Source: Blastococcus aggregatus
GTDB taxonomy: Bacteria > Actinomycetota > Actinomycetes > Mycobacteriales > Geodermatophilaceae
Assembly: GCF_900221005.1 (NCBI RefSeq)
Contig: NZ_OBQI01000001.1
Location: 186,001 to 250,000, forward strand
Length of the DNA stretch: 64,000 nt
Direction: 5' to 3'
The notes below the pieces were generated by a model. It did not search any database. It saw only the letters and a program-made list of their open reading frames with translations, and was not told the origin of the DNA. The position numbers and the translations under genes are program-made. This document shows, one piece after another, positions 53,813-62,957 of the stretch (its first letter is position 1; the number at the start of each line of letters is the position of its first letter).

Positions 53813-55144
53813 TCAGCCGCCCACCGGGCCGAGCACCCGGTCCAGGTGGGCGTTGCCGAGCACCCCGCCCGGGTCCAGCCGCGCCCGCAGGGCGGTGAAC
53901 TCGTCGAACCGCGGATAGCGGGTGCGCAGCGTGGCGGCGTCCAGGCCGTGCAGCTTCCCCCAGTGCGGCCGGCCGCCGACGCTGCCGGCCATCGACTCCA
54001 GGGCGGCGAACCACGAGCCGGGGTCGGTGCGGGCCGGCACGTGGACGGCGATGTAGGCGGTGTCCCGGCCGGAGGCGGTGGACAGCGGGATGTCGTCGGC
54101 CGCCGCGACCCGCACCTCCACCGGGAAGGACGCCAGGAACTCCCCCGCCCTCGCGATCCGGTGCAGCTCGGTCAGGATCGCCGGTGCCTCCGCCCGGGGC
54201 ACGGCGTACTCCATCTCCACGAAGCGGACCCGGCGGCGGCTGACGAACACCTGGTGGGAGGCGTCGGTCCAGGTGCGCCTGCCCAGCCCTCCGGCGGTCA
54301 CGGCCGCGAGCCGCGGGATCAGCTCCGGACGGCGACGGCCCGCAGCGACCATGCCCGCGAAGACGGCGTTGGAGAGCACCTCGTCGTCCCACATCGCACG
54401 CCAGCGCGGCAGCGGGGTCAGCCCGTCCGCCAGCGGCAGGCGGGTGTTGCGCTTGGTGAGGCATCGGTCGGTGTGCGGGAACCAGTAGAACTCGACGTGG
54501 TCGGTCGAGGTCATGAACTCCTCGAACCCCTCCAGCAGGTCGCCGAGGCGGGCGGGCCCCTCCTCGGCCCGCAGCGCGAAGGCCGGCTCGGCCTGCAGGG
54601 TCACCGCGTCGAGGACGCCGAGGGCGCCGAGCCCGATGCGGGCGGCGGCGAAGACGTCGGCGTTCTCGTCGGCCGAGCAGCGCAGCCGCGAGCCGTCGGG
54701 CAGCACCAGCGCCAGGCCCCGCAGCTGGGTGGCCAGCCCGCCGAAGCGCGCGCCGGTGCCGTGGGTGCCGGTGGAGAGCGCGCCGGAGACCGTCTGCCGG
54801 TCGATGTCACCCAGGTTGGTCAGCGACCAGCCCCGCGCCGCCAGCTCCGCGTTGAGCCGGTGCAGCGGCATGCCCGCCTGCACCGTGACCAGCCCGGTGT
54901 CGTCGACGTCGACCATCGCGACGTGCCGGTCCAGCACCAGCTGCACGTCCTCGGGTCGGCCGATGGCGGTGAAGGAGTGCCCCGAGCCGATGGGGCGCAC
55001 CCGGCGGCCGGCGGCGGCCGCCTGCGCGAGGACGGCCGCGATCTCGTCGGCGCCGGCCGGATGGACCACGTCCACCCCGGTCGAGCGCTGGTTCCCGGCC
55101 CAGTTTCGCCATCCGCCCGCGCGCGTCCCGCCCCTGGTGATCAT
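53813..55144 (-). CDS. FAD-dependent aldonolactone oxidase (D-arabinono-1,4-lactone oxidase-like)
   Basis: 443 residues, VAO-family flavoprotein. FAD domain RRVRPIGSGHSFTAIG (PxGxGHS) and SGALSTGTHGTGARFGGLA; C-terminal HWGK motif (GRPHWGKLHGLD) found in sugar-lactone oxidases. No covalent-flavin His is obvious beyond GHS. Oxidises an aldonolactone or related sugar. ATG at 55144. Confidence 0.88.
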   Translation of the reverse strand: MITRGGTRAGGWRNWAGNQRSTGVDVVHPAGADEIAAVLAQAAAAGRRVRPIGSGHSFTAIGRPEDVQLVLDRHVAMVDVDDTGLVTVQAGMPLHRLNAELAARGWSLTNLGDIDRQTVSGALSTGTHGTGARFGGLATQLRGLALVLPDGSRLRCSADENADVFAAARIGLGALGVLDAVTLQAEPAFALRAEEGPARLGDLLEGFEEFMTSTDHVEFYWFPHTDRCLTKRNTRLPLADGLTPLPRWRAMWDDEVLSNAVFAGMVAAGRRRPELIPRLAAVTAGGLGRRTWTDASHQVFVSRRRVRFVEMEYAVPRAEAPAILTELHRIARAGEFLASFPVEVRVAAADDIPLSTASGRDTAYIAVHVPARTDPGSWFAALESMAGSVGGRPHWGKLHGLDAATLRTRYPRFDEFTALRARLDPGGVLGNAHLDRVLGPVGG

Positions 55145-55237
55145 CGGCGAATGGTGGCACCCCGACGGCGCGCCGCGCAGCCATGCGCCGACGATCGACC
55201 GGGAAGGCCGCCGACGCCCGCCGGTAACGTGCGCCGC

Positions 55238-55930
55238 ATGACACGGGGACGCTGGGTGATCGTCGGCCTGGCCGTCCTGCTGGTGGCCGGTGGCGCCGGC
55301 GGGTACCTGCTGTGGCAGGACCGGCAGGATCCCCCGCTGTGCGTCGCGGCCGAGGCCGGGCGCGACGAGTTGCTCCACCGACCGTACGAGGGCGGCGGCT
55401 CCCGGGCCGTCCTCGTGATCGGCGACAGCTACACGCAGGGGACGGGCGTCGGTGGTCCCGACCTCGCCTGGTCGGCGCAGCTCGCGGGGCTGGCCGACGC
55501 GACGGTCACCGTCGACGGCATGAGCTCCACCGGGTACACCACCGCGGGCTTCTGCTCCGGCGAGCCGTTCGCCTACGGCGATCGGCTCGTCGAGCACGAC
55601 CTGGGTGACGACACCACCCTGGTCGTCCAGGGCAGCGTCAACGACGGCCTGGCCGGCGAGCCGGACGAGGTGCGGTCCAGCGCCGACGCCCTGCTCGACG
55701 AGGCCGAGGGCGCCGCCCGCGTCGTCGTGGTCGGCCCGCCGACGATCCCGGCGTTGGACCCCGCCGTCCTGGACACCATCGAGCAGGGACTGGCCGCTGC
55801 CGCGCAGGCGCACGACGCCGTCTACGTGTCGCTGCTCGGGCAGGACATCCCGATCTCCGACGACCGCATCCATCCGACGGCCGACGGTCAGGCCCGGATC
55901 GCGCTCCTGGTGGCCGACGCCCTCCGCTGA
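55238..55930 (+). CDS. SGNH/GDSL-family hydrolase, membrane-anchored
   Basis: 230 residues. N-terminal span (WVIVGLAVLLVAGGAGGYLL), then SGNH blocks: VIGDSYTQGTGVGG (Ser), VQGSVNDGLAG (Asn), and DDRIHPTADGQ (Asp/His dyad). Expected to act outside the membrane as an esterase or O-acetylase/deacetylase. ATG at 55238. Confidence 0.85.
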   Translation: MTRGRWVIVGLAVLLVAGGAGGYLLWQDRQDPPLCVAAEAGRDELLHRPYEGGGSRAVLVIGDSYTQGTGVGGPDLAWSAQLAGLADATVTVDGMSSTGYTTAGFCSGEPFAYGDRLVEHDLGDDTTLVVQGSVNDGLAGEPDEVRSSADALLDEAEGAARVVVVGPPTIPALDPAVLDTIEQGLAAAAQAHDAVYVSLLGQDIPISDDRIHPTADGQARIALLVADALR

Positions 55931-55943
55931 GCCTCCCGGCGGG

Positions 55944-57575
55944 TCAGCGGGCGCGGGCCACGCGGGTCTCGTCGAACACCGGCTCGGCCGACTCGTACAC
56001 CCGGCCGTCCGCGCCGAAGACCACGAACCGGTCGAACGAGCGGGCGAACCAGCGGTCGTGCGTCACGGCCAGGACAGTGCCGTCGAAGGCGCCCAGCGCC
56101 TCTTCCAGCGCCTCGGCCGACAGGACGTCGAGGTTGTCGGTCGGCTCGTCCAGCAGGAGCAGCGTCGATCCCGACAGCTCCAGCAGCAGGATCTGGAACC
56201 GCGCCTGCTGCCCGCCCGACATGGTGCGGAACGGCTGGTCCCCGGCCTCGGCCAGCCCGTAGCGGCGCAGCGCCGCCATGGCCCGGCCGCGGTCGACGCC
56301 CGGCCGGCCGGGCTCGCCGTGCCACAGCAGGTCGACCGGCGTCCGGTCCTGCCAGTCGGGGTGCGCGTGGGTCTGCGCGAAGAAGCCGGGGACGACGCGG
56401 GCGCCGAGCCGCCAGTCGCCGGTGTGCGCCACCGACTGACCGGCCAGCAGCCGCAGGAAGTGCGACTTGCCCGCCCCGTTGGCCCCCAGCACCCCCACCC
56501 GGTCGCCGTAGAAGATCTCCAGGTCGAACGGCTTCATCAGCCCCGACAGCTCCAGCTGCTGGGCCGTGACCGCCCGCACGCCGGTGCGCCCGCCGCGCAG
56601 CCGCATCGACACCTTCTGCTCCGGGGGCCGCTCGGGCGGCGGGCCGGCGGCCTCGAACTTGGCGAGCCGGGTCTGCATCGCGTGGTACCGGTTGGCCATG
56701 TCCGGGGAGTTGGCCGCCTGCTGCTGCATCGTCCGCACCAGGTCGATCAGCCGCTGGTGCTCCTCGTCCCAGCGGCGGCGCAGCTCTGCCAGCCGCTCGT
56801 GCCGGGCCGCCCGGGCCTCGTGGTAGCTGACGAAGCCGCCGCCGTGCACCCACGCCGTCCCGCCCTCGACGGTGACGACCCGGTCGGCGACCCGGGCCAG
56901 GAGCTCCCGGTCGTGGCTGACGAACAGCACGGTCTTGCGGGTGTCGAGCAGTCGTTCCTCGAGCCAGCGCTTGCCCGGGACGTCGAGGTAGTTGTCCGGC
57001 TCGTCGAGCAGCAGCACCTGATCGGGGCCGCGGAGCAGCGCCTCGAGCGCGAGCCGCTTCTGCTCACCGCCGGACAGCGTGGACAGCTCCCGGTACTTGC
57101 ACCGGTCGTACGGGACGCCGAGCGCGGCGACGGTCACGGTGTCCCAGGTGACCTCGGCGTCGTACCCGCCGACGTCGCCCCACTGACCCAGCGCATCGGC
57201 ATAGGCCATCTGCGAGCGCTCGTCGTCGGTCTCCATGAGCGCGAGCTCGGTGGCCTGCACGGCGTCCCAGGCGGCGCGGACCGCAGGCGGGGAGAGGTCG
57301 ACGAGCATCTGCTGGACGGTCGTGTCGTCGCGGACGGACCCGATGAACTGGCGCATCACGCCCAGTCCGCCGGTGCGCGCGATCGCGCCGGCCTCGGGCA
57401 CCAGGTCGCCGGCGATGATCCGCAGCAGCGTGGTCTTGCCTGCCCCGTTCTCGCCGACCAGCGCCGCGCGGGCGCCCTCACCGATGCGGAAGGAGACGTC
57501 TTCCAGCAGCACCCGTCCGTCCGACAGCGTGTGCCGCACCCCGCTCACGTCGACCGACCCCGCACCGATGCCCAC
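55944..57575 (-). CDS. ABC-F family ATPase
   Basis: 543 residues with two ABC domains. First: GENGAGKTTLL, LSGGEQKRLALEALL, VLLLDEPDNYLDVPG; second: GANGAGKSHFLRLL, MSGGQQARFQILLLE, LLLLDEPTDNLD. Charged linker between (HERLAELRRRWDEEHQRLID). Ribosome-associated, either antibiotic protection or translation regulation. The second Walker A has SH instead of ST. GTG start. Confidence 0.9.
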   Translation of the reverse strand: MGIGAGSVDVSGVRHTLSDGRVLLEDVSFRIGEGARAALVGENGAGKTTLLRIIAGDLVPEAGAIARTGGLGVMRQFIGSVRDDTTVQQMLVDLSPPAVRAAWDAVQATELALMETDDERSQMAYADALGQWGDVGGYDAEVTWDTVTVAALGVPYDRCKYRELSTLSGGEQKRLALEALLRGPDQVLLLDEPDNYLDVPGKRWLEERLLDTRKTVLFVSHDRELLARVADRVVTVEGGTAWVHGGGFVSYHEARAARHERLAELRRRWDEEHQRLIDLVRTMQQQAANSPDMANRYHAMQTRLAKFEAAGPPPERPPEQKVSMRLRGGRTGVRAVTAQQLELSGLMKPFDLEIFYGDRVGVLGANGAGKSHFLRLLAGQSVAHTGDWRLGARVVPGFFAQTHAHPDWQDRTPVDLLWHGEPGRPGVDRGRAMAALRRYGLAEAGDQPFRTMSGGQQARFQILLLELSGSTLLLLDEPTDNLDVLSAEALEEALGAFDGTVLAVTHDRWFARSFDRFVVFGADGRVYESAEPVFDETRVARAR

Positions 57576-57620
57576 CCGGACATCCTCCCGTCGGGTGCAA
57601 GCCGATCGTGGCCCGGGGCG

Positions 57621-57869
57621 TCAGCCGATGTGCGTGCCCAGCCGGTAGCGGGCGAGGCGCTCGACCAGCTCGGGCATCGCGCCGATCGGCGAGCCGCCCA
57701 GGTCGCGCCGGCTCTCCCGGACCACGCGCACCACCAGCTGCGGTCGCACCCGGCCGGCGAACTCCCCGCGCAGCCGGTCGACGGCCTGCGCGACGGCAGG
57801 GTCGCCGAGGCCGGGACAGGGCAGCTCGGAGGAGGGGTCGGACGAGCTCGACGGAACGGTCAGGGTCAT
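57621..57869 (-). CDS. Small helical hypothetical protein
   Basis: 82 residues. A Ser-rich N-terminus (TVPSSSSDPSSELPC) then helices (AVAQAVDRLRGEFAGRV; MPELVERLARYRLG). GGAGG with 7-nt spacing supports ATG at 57869. Resembles small three-helix-bundle hypotheticals of actinobacteria; function unknown. Confidence 0.65.
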   Translation of the reverse strand: MTLTVPSSSSDPSSELPCPGLGDPAVAQAVDRLRGEFAGRVRPQLVVRVVRESRRDLGGSPIGAMPELVERLARYRLGTHIG

Positions 57870-57959
57870 CGACGATCCTCCGCGGACGGGGAAGCGCCGG
57901 TCTGCTCCGGCGGCTCCTCCACCGTGCCGGGAGGCCCAGGACGGCGCCAGGGACCTAGG

Positions 57960-58394
57960 TCACGCCCCGTCGGCGAAGTACGCGTTGCGGCCGGACGACG
58001 TGCTGGTGACGGCGTCCCGGAGCAGCGCGCCGAGCTCGTCGGTGTCCACGCGGTCCAGGGAGGTGAAACGGATGCAGCTCTTGCCGCAGGAGACCTTGCC
58101 CAGGCGGGCGGCCCGGTCCTCGGCGAGGTAGCCGCCGTCGACCACGGCGCAGACGTAGAGGGACAGGTGCCGCTTCTGCGCGGCCAGCGCGATCAGCGGC
58201 CAGGTCGTCGTCTCCTTCGCCGAGCGCGGCCGGTAGGGCATCAGCCCGTAGCCGAGCATCTGCCCCGCACCGACCGGGACGAGCTGCCGGTCGATGCGGG
58301 GCGCGGCCTGCTGCACCAGCGCGTCGACCCGCCGCAGCTCCGCCGCGCGCGGGCCCGCTGCGGCGAACCAGTCCTCGATCTCCTCGGCCGCCAC
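57960..58394 (-). CDS. DUF1801 domain-containing protein
   Basis: 144 residues, YdhG-like fold. QLVPVGAGQMLGYGLMPYR and LGKVSCGKSCIRFTSL (G..CIRF) are family marks. GAGG five bases before GTG 58394. Seven bp after the 35-residue ORF. Function unknown. Confidence 0.8.
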   Translation of the reverse strand: MAAEEIEDWFAAAGPRAAELRRVDALVQQAAPRIDRQLVPVGAGQMLGYGLMPYRPRSAKETTTWPLIALAAQKRHLSLYVCAVVDGGYLAEDRAARLGKVSCGKSCIRFTSLDRVDTDELGALLRDAVTSTSSGRNAYFADGA

Positions 58395-58401
58395 GCCGGC
58401 C

Positions 58402-58509
58402 TCAGCCCAGGGCGATCGACAGCACCGTCGCGCCGGCGGCCAGCACCATGGCCAGCACGATGACGGCGGCCACCACGCGCCTGCGCCGCTCCGCCCGAGA
58501 ACCCCGCAT
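58402..58509 (-). CDS. 35-residue single-span membrane protein
   Basis: Basic head (MRGSRAERRRR), one TM helix (VVAAVIVLAMVLAAGATVLS) and a short tail ending ALG. Shine-Dalgarno-like GGGGGTGAG is 4 nt upstream of the ATG. Positive-inside orientation is obvious. The immediate follow-up by DUF1801 with a stop-linked RBS indicates one message. Function unknown; too small for usual gene finders. Confidence 0.65.
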   Translation of the reverse strand: MRGSRAERRRRVVAAVIVLAMVLAAGATVLSIALG

Positions 58510-58563
58510 TCCGCTCACCCCCGCACGCTACCGCCGCGCGGCGTCCGCGACAGGTGGTTCGCG

Positions 58564-58597
58564 CTGCGCCCTGGAGAACGCTGCGCCCTGGAGAACG
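58564..58597. repeat. Perfect 17-bp tandem duplication
   Basis: CTGCGCCCTGGAGAACG occurs twice head-to-tail between the small membrane protein and the AlkZ-like gene. It may be a recent slippage duplication or a tandem regulator site. Confidence 0.7.
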
Positions 58598-58620
58598 TCG
58601 TACCCGGGTGCCACGGTGGG

Positions 58621-59685
58621 GTGGTGACGACGGCATCCGAGGTGGGGCTGCTCCGGCTGGCCGCCCAGTTGCTGGCCGGCCCCCGCGCGGCCACCCCCGT
58701 CGAGGCGGTCCGCCGGCTGACCGCCGTGCAGGGGCAGGACCAGCCGGGAGCGCTCACGTCGGTGGCGCTCCGCACGACCGCCCGGTCCCGCGCCGACGTG
58801 CTCGCCGCGCTCGACCGGGGCGAGATCGTCCGCTCGTGGCCGATGCGCGGCACCCTGCACCTCACCGCGGCCGAGGACCTGCCGTGGTTGCTCGACCTGC
58901 TCGGCGAGCGCGCGATGGCGGGCGTCGCCAAGCGCCGGGCCGCCCTCGGGCTCACCGACGCCGACGTCGTCCGGGCCGACGAGGCGGTCGTCGCCGCGCT
59001 CTCCGGCGGCCACCGGCTGAGCCGGGCCGCGTTGCTGGCCGCGATCGAGGCGGCCGGGGTCGCCGTCACCGGTCAGCGGGGCTATCACCTGCTCTGGCAC
59101 GCCGCGCAGACCGGCTCCAGCTGCCTGGGCCCGACGGCCGACGGCGAGCAACTGTTCGTGCTGCTGTCCGAGTGGGTGCCCCAGCCGCGCCGGCTGGAGC
59201 AGGAGGAGGCGCTGGGCGAGCTGGCCGGCCGGTTCTTCGCCGGGCACGGGCCGGCCACCGTGCACGACCTGGCCCGCTGGTCGGGTCAGCCCGTGCGCGA
59301 CGCCCGGGCCGGGCTCGCGGTGGCGCGGGGGCAGCTGGAGTCGATGACCGTCGACGGCGCCGAGCACCTCCTCGACCCCACCACCCCGGAGCGCCTGGCC
59401 GCCTGCCGGGGAGAGGCGCGCGGCACCGTCCTGCTCCCGGGCTTCGACGAGTTCGTGCTCGGTTACGGCGACCGCAGCGCCGTCCTCGAACCCGGGTTCA
59501 CGACGCGGATCGTGCCGGGGAACAACGGCATGTTCCGGTCCACCGTCGTCGCCGACGGCCGGATCGTGGGCACCTGGCGGTACGAGGGCCGCGGTGCCCG
59601 CCGCGCCGCCGTGGGCACCACCTTCCGGCCGGAGGACGACGGTGTCGTGGCCGCGGTGCCGGAGCTCGCCGCGGCCCTGCCCTGA
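58621..59685 (+). CDS. Winged-helix protein of the AlkZ/HTH_42 family
   Basis: 354 residues. LTAVQGQDQPGA holds the QxQ-like catalytic-type motif of AlkZ glycosylases; SWPMRGTLHL and LLPGFDEFVLGYGDRS are also conserved. AlkZ members excise alkylated or cross-linked bases; members vary, so the role here is not certain. GTG at 58621 or 58624. Confidence 0.8.
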   Translation: MVTTASEVGLLRLAAQLLAGPRAATPVEAVRRLTAVQGQDQPGALTSVALRTTARSRADVLAALDRGEIVRSWPMRGTLHLTAAEDLPWLLDLLGERAMAGVAKRRAALGLTDADVVRADEAVVAALSGGHRLSRAALLAAIEAAGVAVTGQRGYHLLWHAAQTGSSCLGPTADGEQLFVLLSEWVPQPRRLEQEEALGELAGRFFAGHGPATVHDLARWSGQPVRDARAGLAVARGQLESMTVDGAEHLLDPTTPERLAACRGEARGTVLLPGFDEFVLGYGDRSAVLEPGFTTRIVPGNNGMFRSTVVADGRIVGTWRYEGRGARRAAVGTTFRPEDDGVVAAVPELAAALP

Positions 59686-59725
59686 CGGTGCGGGGAGGGC
59701 GACGGCGGGCCCGGGCGGCCGGCGG

Positions 59726-60175
59726 TCAGGCGGAGCGGCGCTCGACCAGGAAGATCGGGATGCGGCGCTCGGTCCTCGTCTGGTAGTCGGCGTAGTCCGG
59801 GAACGCGGCCACCGCGCGGTCCCACCACTCCTCGCGCTCCGGGCCCTCGAGCTCGCGCGCCACGCCGTCCCACGGCTCCGGGCCGTCCTGGACGGTGACC
59901 TGGTCGGGCGCGGCCCGCAGGTTCGCGACCCAGGCCGGGTCGGTGGGCGCGCCGCCCTGGGAACCGACCATCAGGTAGGCCCCGGCGTGCTCCACGCGCA
60001 TGAGCGGCTGCTTGCGCACGTTGCCGCTCTTCGCGCCCCGGGTGCTGAAGATGACGACCGGGAGACCCCGGTCGAGCAGCGTGTTGCCCTCTCGGCCCCC
60101 GGTGCGCTCGTAGAGCTCCACCTGGTCGCGGACCCACTTCTGCGGACTGGGTTCGTACTTCCCTTCCAGCGGCAT
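59726..60175 (-). CDS. Ddn-family F420-dependent nitroreductase-like protein
   Basis: 149 residues, split-barrel fold. WVRDQVELYERTGG then GLPVVIFSTRGAKSGNVRKQPLMRVEH (here given in part: TRGAKSGNVRKQPLM), the F420-contact block, and DYQTRTERRIPIFLVE at the C-terminus. Predicted to use reduced deazaflavin F420; implies F420 synthesis in the host. Confidence 0.87.
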   Translation of the reverse strand: MPLEGKYEPSPQKWVRDQVELYERTGGREGNTLLDRGLPVVIFSTRGAKSGNVRKQPLMRVEHAGAYLMVGSQGGAPTDPAWVANLRAAPDQVTVQDGPEPWDGVARELEGPEREEWWDRAVAAFPDYADYQTRTERRIPIFLVERRSA

Positions 60176-60184
60176 GAGCCGAAC

Positions 60185-61438
60185 CTAGAACCCGCGGCGC
60201 TTCCCGTCCTGCGGAGCGGCGAAGTCGATGGTGTGCGGCACGAAGAAGCTGAGGTTGTCGGTGATCAGCCCGTCGCTCTCGCGGATGCCGAGCCCGGCCG
60301 GCTCGCCGTCGACGACCCAGGCGCCGAGCACCGGGTGGTGCGGCCCGTCGACGCCGGCGAAGTCGGGCAGCGGCGCGAACTCCTGGACGACGAACCCCTC
60401 GGTGCCGTACCGCCCGGGCAGCTGTGCGGTCACCTCGCCGTCGCGCACGATCGCGACGTTGGCTCCCTCGCGGCCCCACAGCGGCTTGCGCACGTAGGTC
60501 CGCCAGGACGAGGGCATCTCGTCGGCGAAGTAGGCCGGCAGCAGGTACTGCCCGAGCACCGGGTCGGTGCCGAACAGCTGCCACAGCACCGGCAGCAGCG
60601 CCTTGGTGCTCCACAGCATCTTGTAGGCGGGCTCGACCCAGGTCGTCCCACCCGGGCGCGCGCCGTCCGCGAGCACGGCGGCGCCGAACTCGTCCTCGAT
60701 CAGCCACTCCCAGGGGTAGAGCTTGAAGACGACGTCCAGGTGACGGCCCTGCGGGTCGTAGAACCGGCCGTCCCCGGAGTCCAGCACGATGTCCTCCACG
60801 ACCAGCTCGATCGCCTCGTAGCCGGCCTGCACCACGGTGTCCATCAGGTAGGCGACGGTCATCCGGTCCTCACCGGAGGTCTCCTCGCTGGTCCACGCCA
60901 GGTGCACCCGCGGGCGGACGCCGGTGCGCCGCTCCCACTTCGTCAGGTTGCGCTGCCAGGCCGCCACGAGGGTGTCGTGCAGCGCGTTCCACTGGTCGCG
61001 CCCCTGCCCGGTGAACAGGTGCCAGTTCCACTGGGTGACGGCGGACTCGACCAGGCCGGTGGGGGTGTCGGCGTTGAACTCCAGCAGCTTCGGGGGGCCG
61101 TCGCCGTCGTACCGCAGGTCGAACCGGCCGTAGATGCTCGGCGGCTCCTCCGCCCACGTCCGGCGGATCTGCGGCCGGGCCATCGGCGGGATGTGCAGCC
61201 GGTCGAACAGGTCGTTGTCGACCAGGTGGTCACCCGCGGCGACGCACATCTGGAACAGCTGGGAGACCGCGCCCTCGAGCTCCTTGATCTCGGCCATGGA
61301 GAAGTCGTAGAACGGCCCCTCCCGCCAGTAGCTGCGCACCTCGCCACCGGGCAGGTGGGTGCGGTTGTAGACCAGGCCCTGGGACTCCACCTCGGCCTCC
61401 CAGCCGGGGCGGACGATGCCGCTCTCGATCCTCCGCAC
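60185..61438 (-). CDS. GspS/YgiC-like ATP-grasp ligase (glutathionylspermidine synthase family)
   Basis: 417 residues. RFDLRYDGDGPPKLLEFNADT (ATP-grasp metal/phosphate residues), ESAVTQWNW, TYVRKPLWGREGANVAIV and VQEFAPLP are family blocks. Only the synthetase domain is present (no amidase), as in E. coli YgiC. True substrate unknown; YgiC-type proteins need not make glutathionylspermidine, and actinobacteria lack glutathione generally. 10 bp downstream of a lipoprotein gene, so cotranscribed. Confidence 0.87.
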   Translation of the reverse strand: MRRIESGIVRPGWEAEVESQGLVYNRTHLPGGEVRSYWREGPFYDFSMAEIKELEGAVSQLFQMCVAAGDHLVDNDLFDRLHIPPMARPQIRRTWAEEPPSIYGRFDLRYDGDGPPKLLEFNADTPTGLVESAVTQWNWHLFTGQGRDQWNALHDTLVAAWQRNLTKWERRTGVRPRVHLAWTSEETSGEDRMTVAYLMDTVVQAGYEAIELVVEDIVLDSGDGRFYDPQGRHLDVVFKLYPWEWLIEDEFGAAVLADGARPGGTTWVEPAYKMLWSTKALLPVLWQLFGTDPVLGQYLLPAYFADEMPSSWRTYVRKPLWGREGANVAIVRDGEVTAQLPGRYGTEGFVVQEFAPLPDFAGVDGPHHPVLGAWVVDGEPAGLGIRESDGLITDNLSFFVPHTIDFAAPQDGKRRGF

Positions 61439-61448
61439 GGGGCGCGGC

Positions 61449-61853
61449 TCAGCTCCCCGCGCCGGAACCGGCCTTGTTGCCGATCCCGCTGCCGATGCCG
61501 CCGCTGACCCGCTGGCCGGCGCTCACCTTGCCGGTGGCCGGGAGACCGGCGCGCTGCCGGGCCACGCTGTCGCCCGGGTTGATCCGGGTGCCGCCCGACG
61601 GCAGCGCCGTGCCGACCGGCAGACCGGGCCGGAAGCCGCCCAGGTAGAGGAAGAACAGCCCGCCGCCGCCGAACCCGCCGCCGCCGTCGTCGTCGCAGAG
61701 GTCCTCGTCGACGATGTTGCCGTCCTCGTCGGTGCAGTAGGCGACCTGCTCGTCGTCCTCACCGCCGGCGGTGCAGCCGGCCAGGAAGCCGGTCGCGGCG
61801 GTGGCGAGCACCGTGGTCGTGAGGGCGGCACGGACGCGGTTGGAGACCGCCAT
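61449..61853 (-). CDS. Lipoprotein with YgiB/DUF1190-like features
   Basis: 134 residues. Lipobox FLAGC (Cys27), acidic CTDEDGNIVDEDLCDDD segment with two Cys, Gly-run, then FFLYLGGFRPGLPVGTALPS and a Gly/Ser tail. Perfect GAGGAGG before the ATG. Paired with the GspS-like ligase as ygiB is with ygiC in E. coli. Role unknown. Confidence 0.75.
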   Translation of the reverse strand: MAVSNRVRAALTTTVLATAATGFLAGCTAGGEDDEQVAYCTDEDGNIVDEDLCDDDGGGGFGGGGLFFLYLGGFRPGLPVGTALPSGGTRINPGDSVARQRAGLPATGKVSAGQRVSGGIGSGIGNKAGSGAGS

Positions 61854-62047
61854 GAGCTGGTTCCTCCTCGGGTTGACCACGAGATTAGGCGCAACTCCCC
61901 GGCGACCGCGCAGGCGTCCACCGCGGATCCCTCCCGGCCCTCCCGGGTCGCGGGCCACCCCCGGGCGATGGCACCGTTCCAGGCGACGGGCACCGCCCGC
62001 CACCCACCCCGGCCCGCACGGCCGCAGAGCACGGAGGTCCGCCGAGG

Positions 62048-62956
62048 ATGAGGTACCGCGAGAGCGGCAGCCTGGACGCGTCCGGGGTGCGGGACACCCG
62101 GGGCAGCGGCGGGATGCGAGGTGGCCGGGGGCTCGCCGTCGGCGGCGGTGGCCTGGGCCTGGTGGGGCTGGTCGTCGTCGTCCTGCTGCAGGTCCTCGGC
62201 GGTGGGGACGGCGGCAGCCCGGCCGGCGCATTCGGGCTCGGGCAGGACCAGACGGTCGACAACTCGGCGCTGGCGCAGAACTGCCGCACCGGGGCCGACG
62301 CCAACGACTCGGTCGAGTGCGCCGTGGTCGCCGACGTCGAGTCGATCCAGGACTACTGGTCGGGGCTGCTCGGTGACCGGTACGCCCGCACGGAGACCGT
62401 CTTCTTCACCGGCTCGGTCCAGACCGCGTGCGGGGCGGGGTCGAGCGGATCGGGCCCCTTCTACTGCCCGGCCGACCAGCTGGTCTACATCGACCTCACC
62501 TTCTTCGACCAGCTGCGCGAGCAGTTCGGCGCCCAGGGCGGGCTGTTCGTCGACGCCTACGTGCTCGCCCACGAGTACGGCCACCACGTGCAGAACCTGC
62601 TGGGGACCAACGCGCGGGTCACCCCCGGCGAGAGCGGCCCCACCAGCGGCACCGTCCGGCTGGAGCTCCAGGCCGACTGCTTCGCCGGCGCGTGGGCGAG
62701 CCACGCCGAGACCGTCCCCGACGACTCCGGCGAACCGCTGATCGCCGACATCACCGACGACGACATCGACCGCGCCCTGGACGCCGCCGCCCGCATCGGC
62801 GACGACTACATCCAGGAGAACCTCGGCGACGGCACCGTGGACCAGGAGGCGTTCACGCACGGCAGCTCCGAGCAGCGGCAGCGCTGGTTCCGGGCCGGCT
62901 ACGACAGCGGCGACCCCAGCGCCTGCGACACCTTCGCCACCGACGACCTGGGCTGA
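62048..62956 (+). CDS. Neutral zinc metallopeptidase (YpfJ/KPN_02809 family)
   Basis: 302 residues. RYRESGSLDASGVRDTRGSG opening typical of YpfJ-like proteins, one TM span at about 30-50, then an extracytoplasmic domain with zinc site VLAHEYGHHVQNLLG and third ligand ELQADCFAG. Divergent from the lipoprotein gene (about 195 bp). GGAGG lies upstream of ATG 62048. Confidence 0.9.
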   Translation: MRYRESGSLDASGVRDTRGSGGMRGGRGLAVGGGGLGLVGLVVVVLLQVLGGGDGGSPAGAFGLGQDQTVDNSALAQNCRTGADANDSVECAVVADVESIQDYWSGLLGDRYARTETVFFTGSVQTACGAGSSGSGPFYCPADQLVYIDLTFFDQLREQFGAQGGLFVDAYVLAHEYGHHVQNLLGTNARVTPGESGPTSGTVRLELQADCFAGAWASHAETVPDDSGEPLIADITDDDIDRALDAAARIGDDYIQENLGDGTVDQEAFTHGSSEQRQRWFRAGYDSGDPSACDTFATDDLG

Positions 62957-62957
62957 G

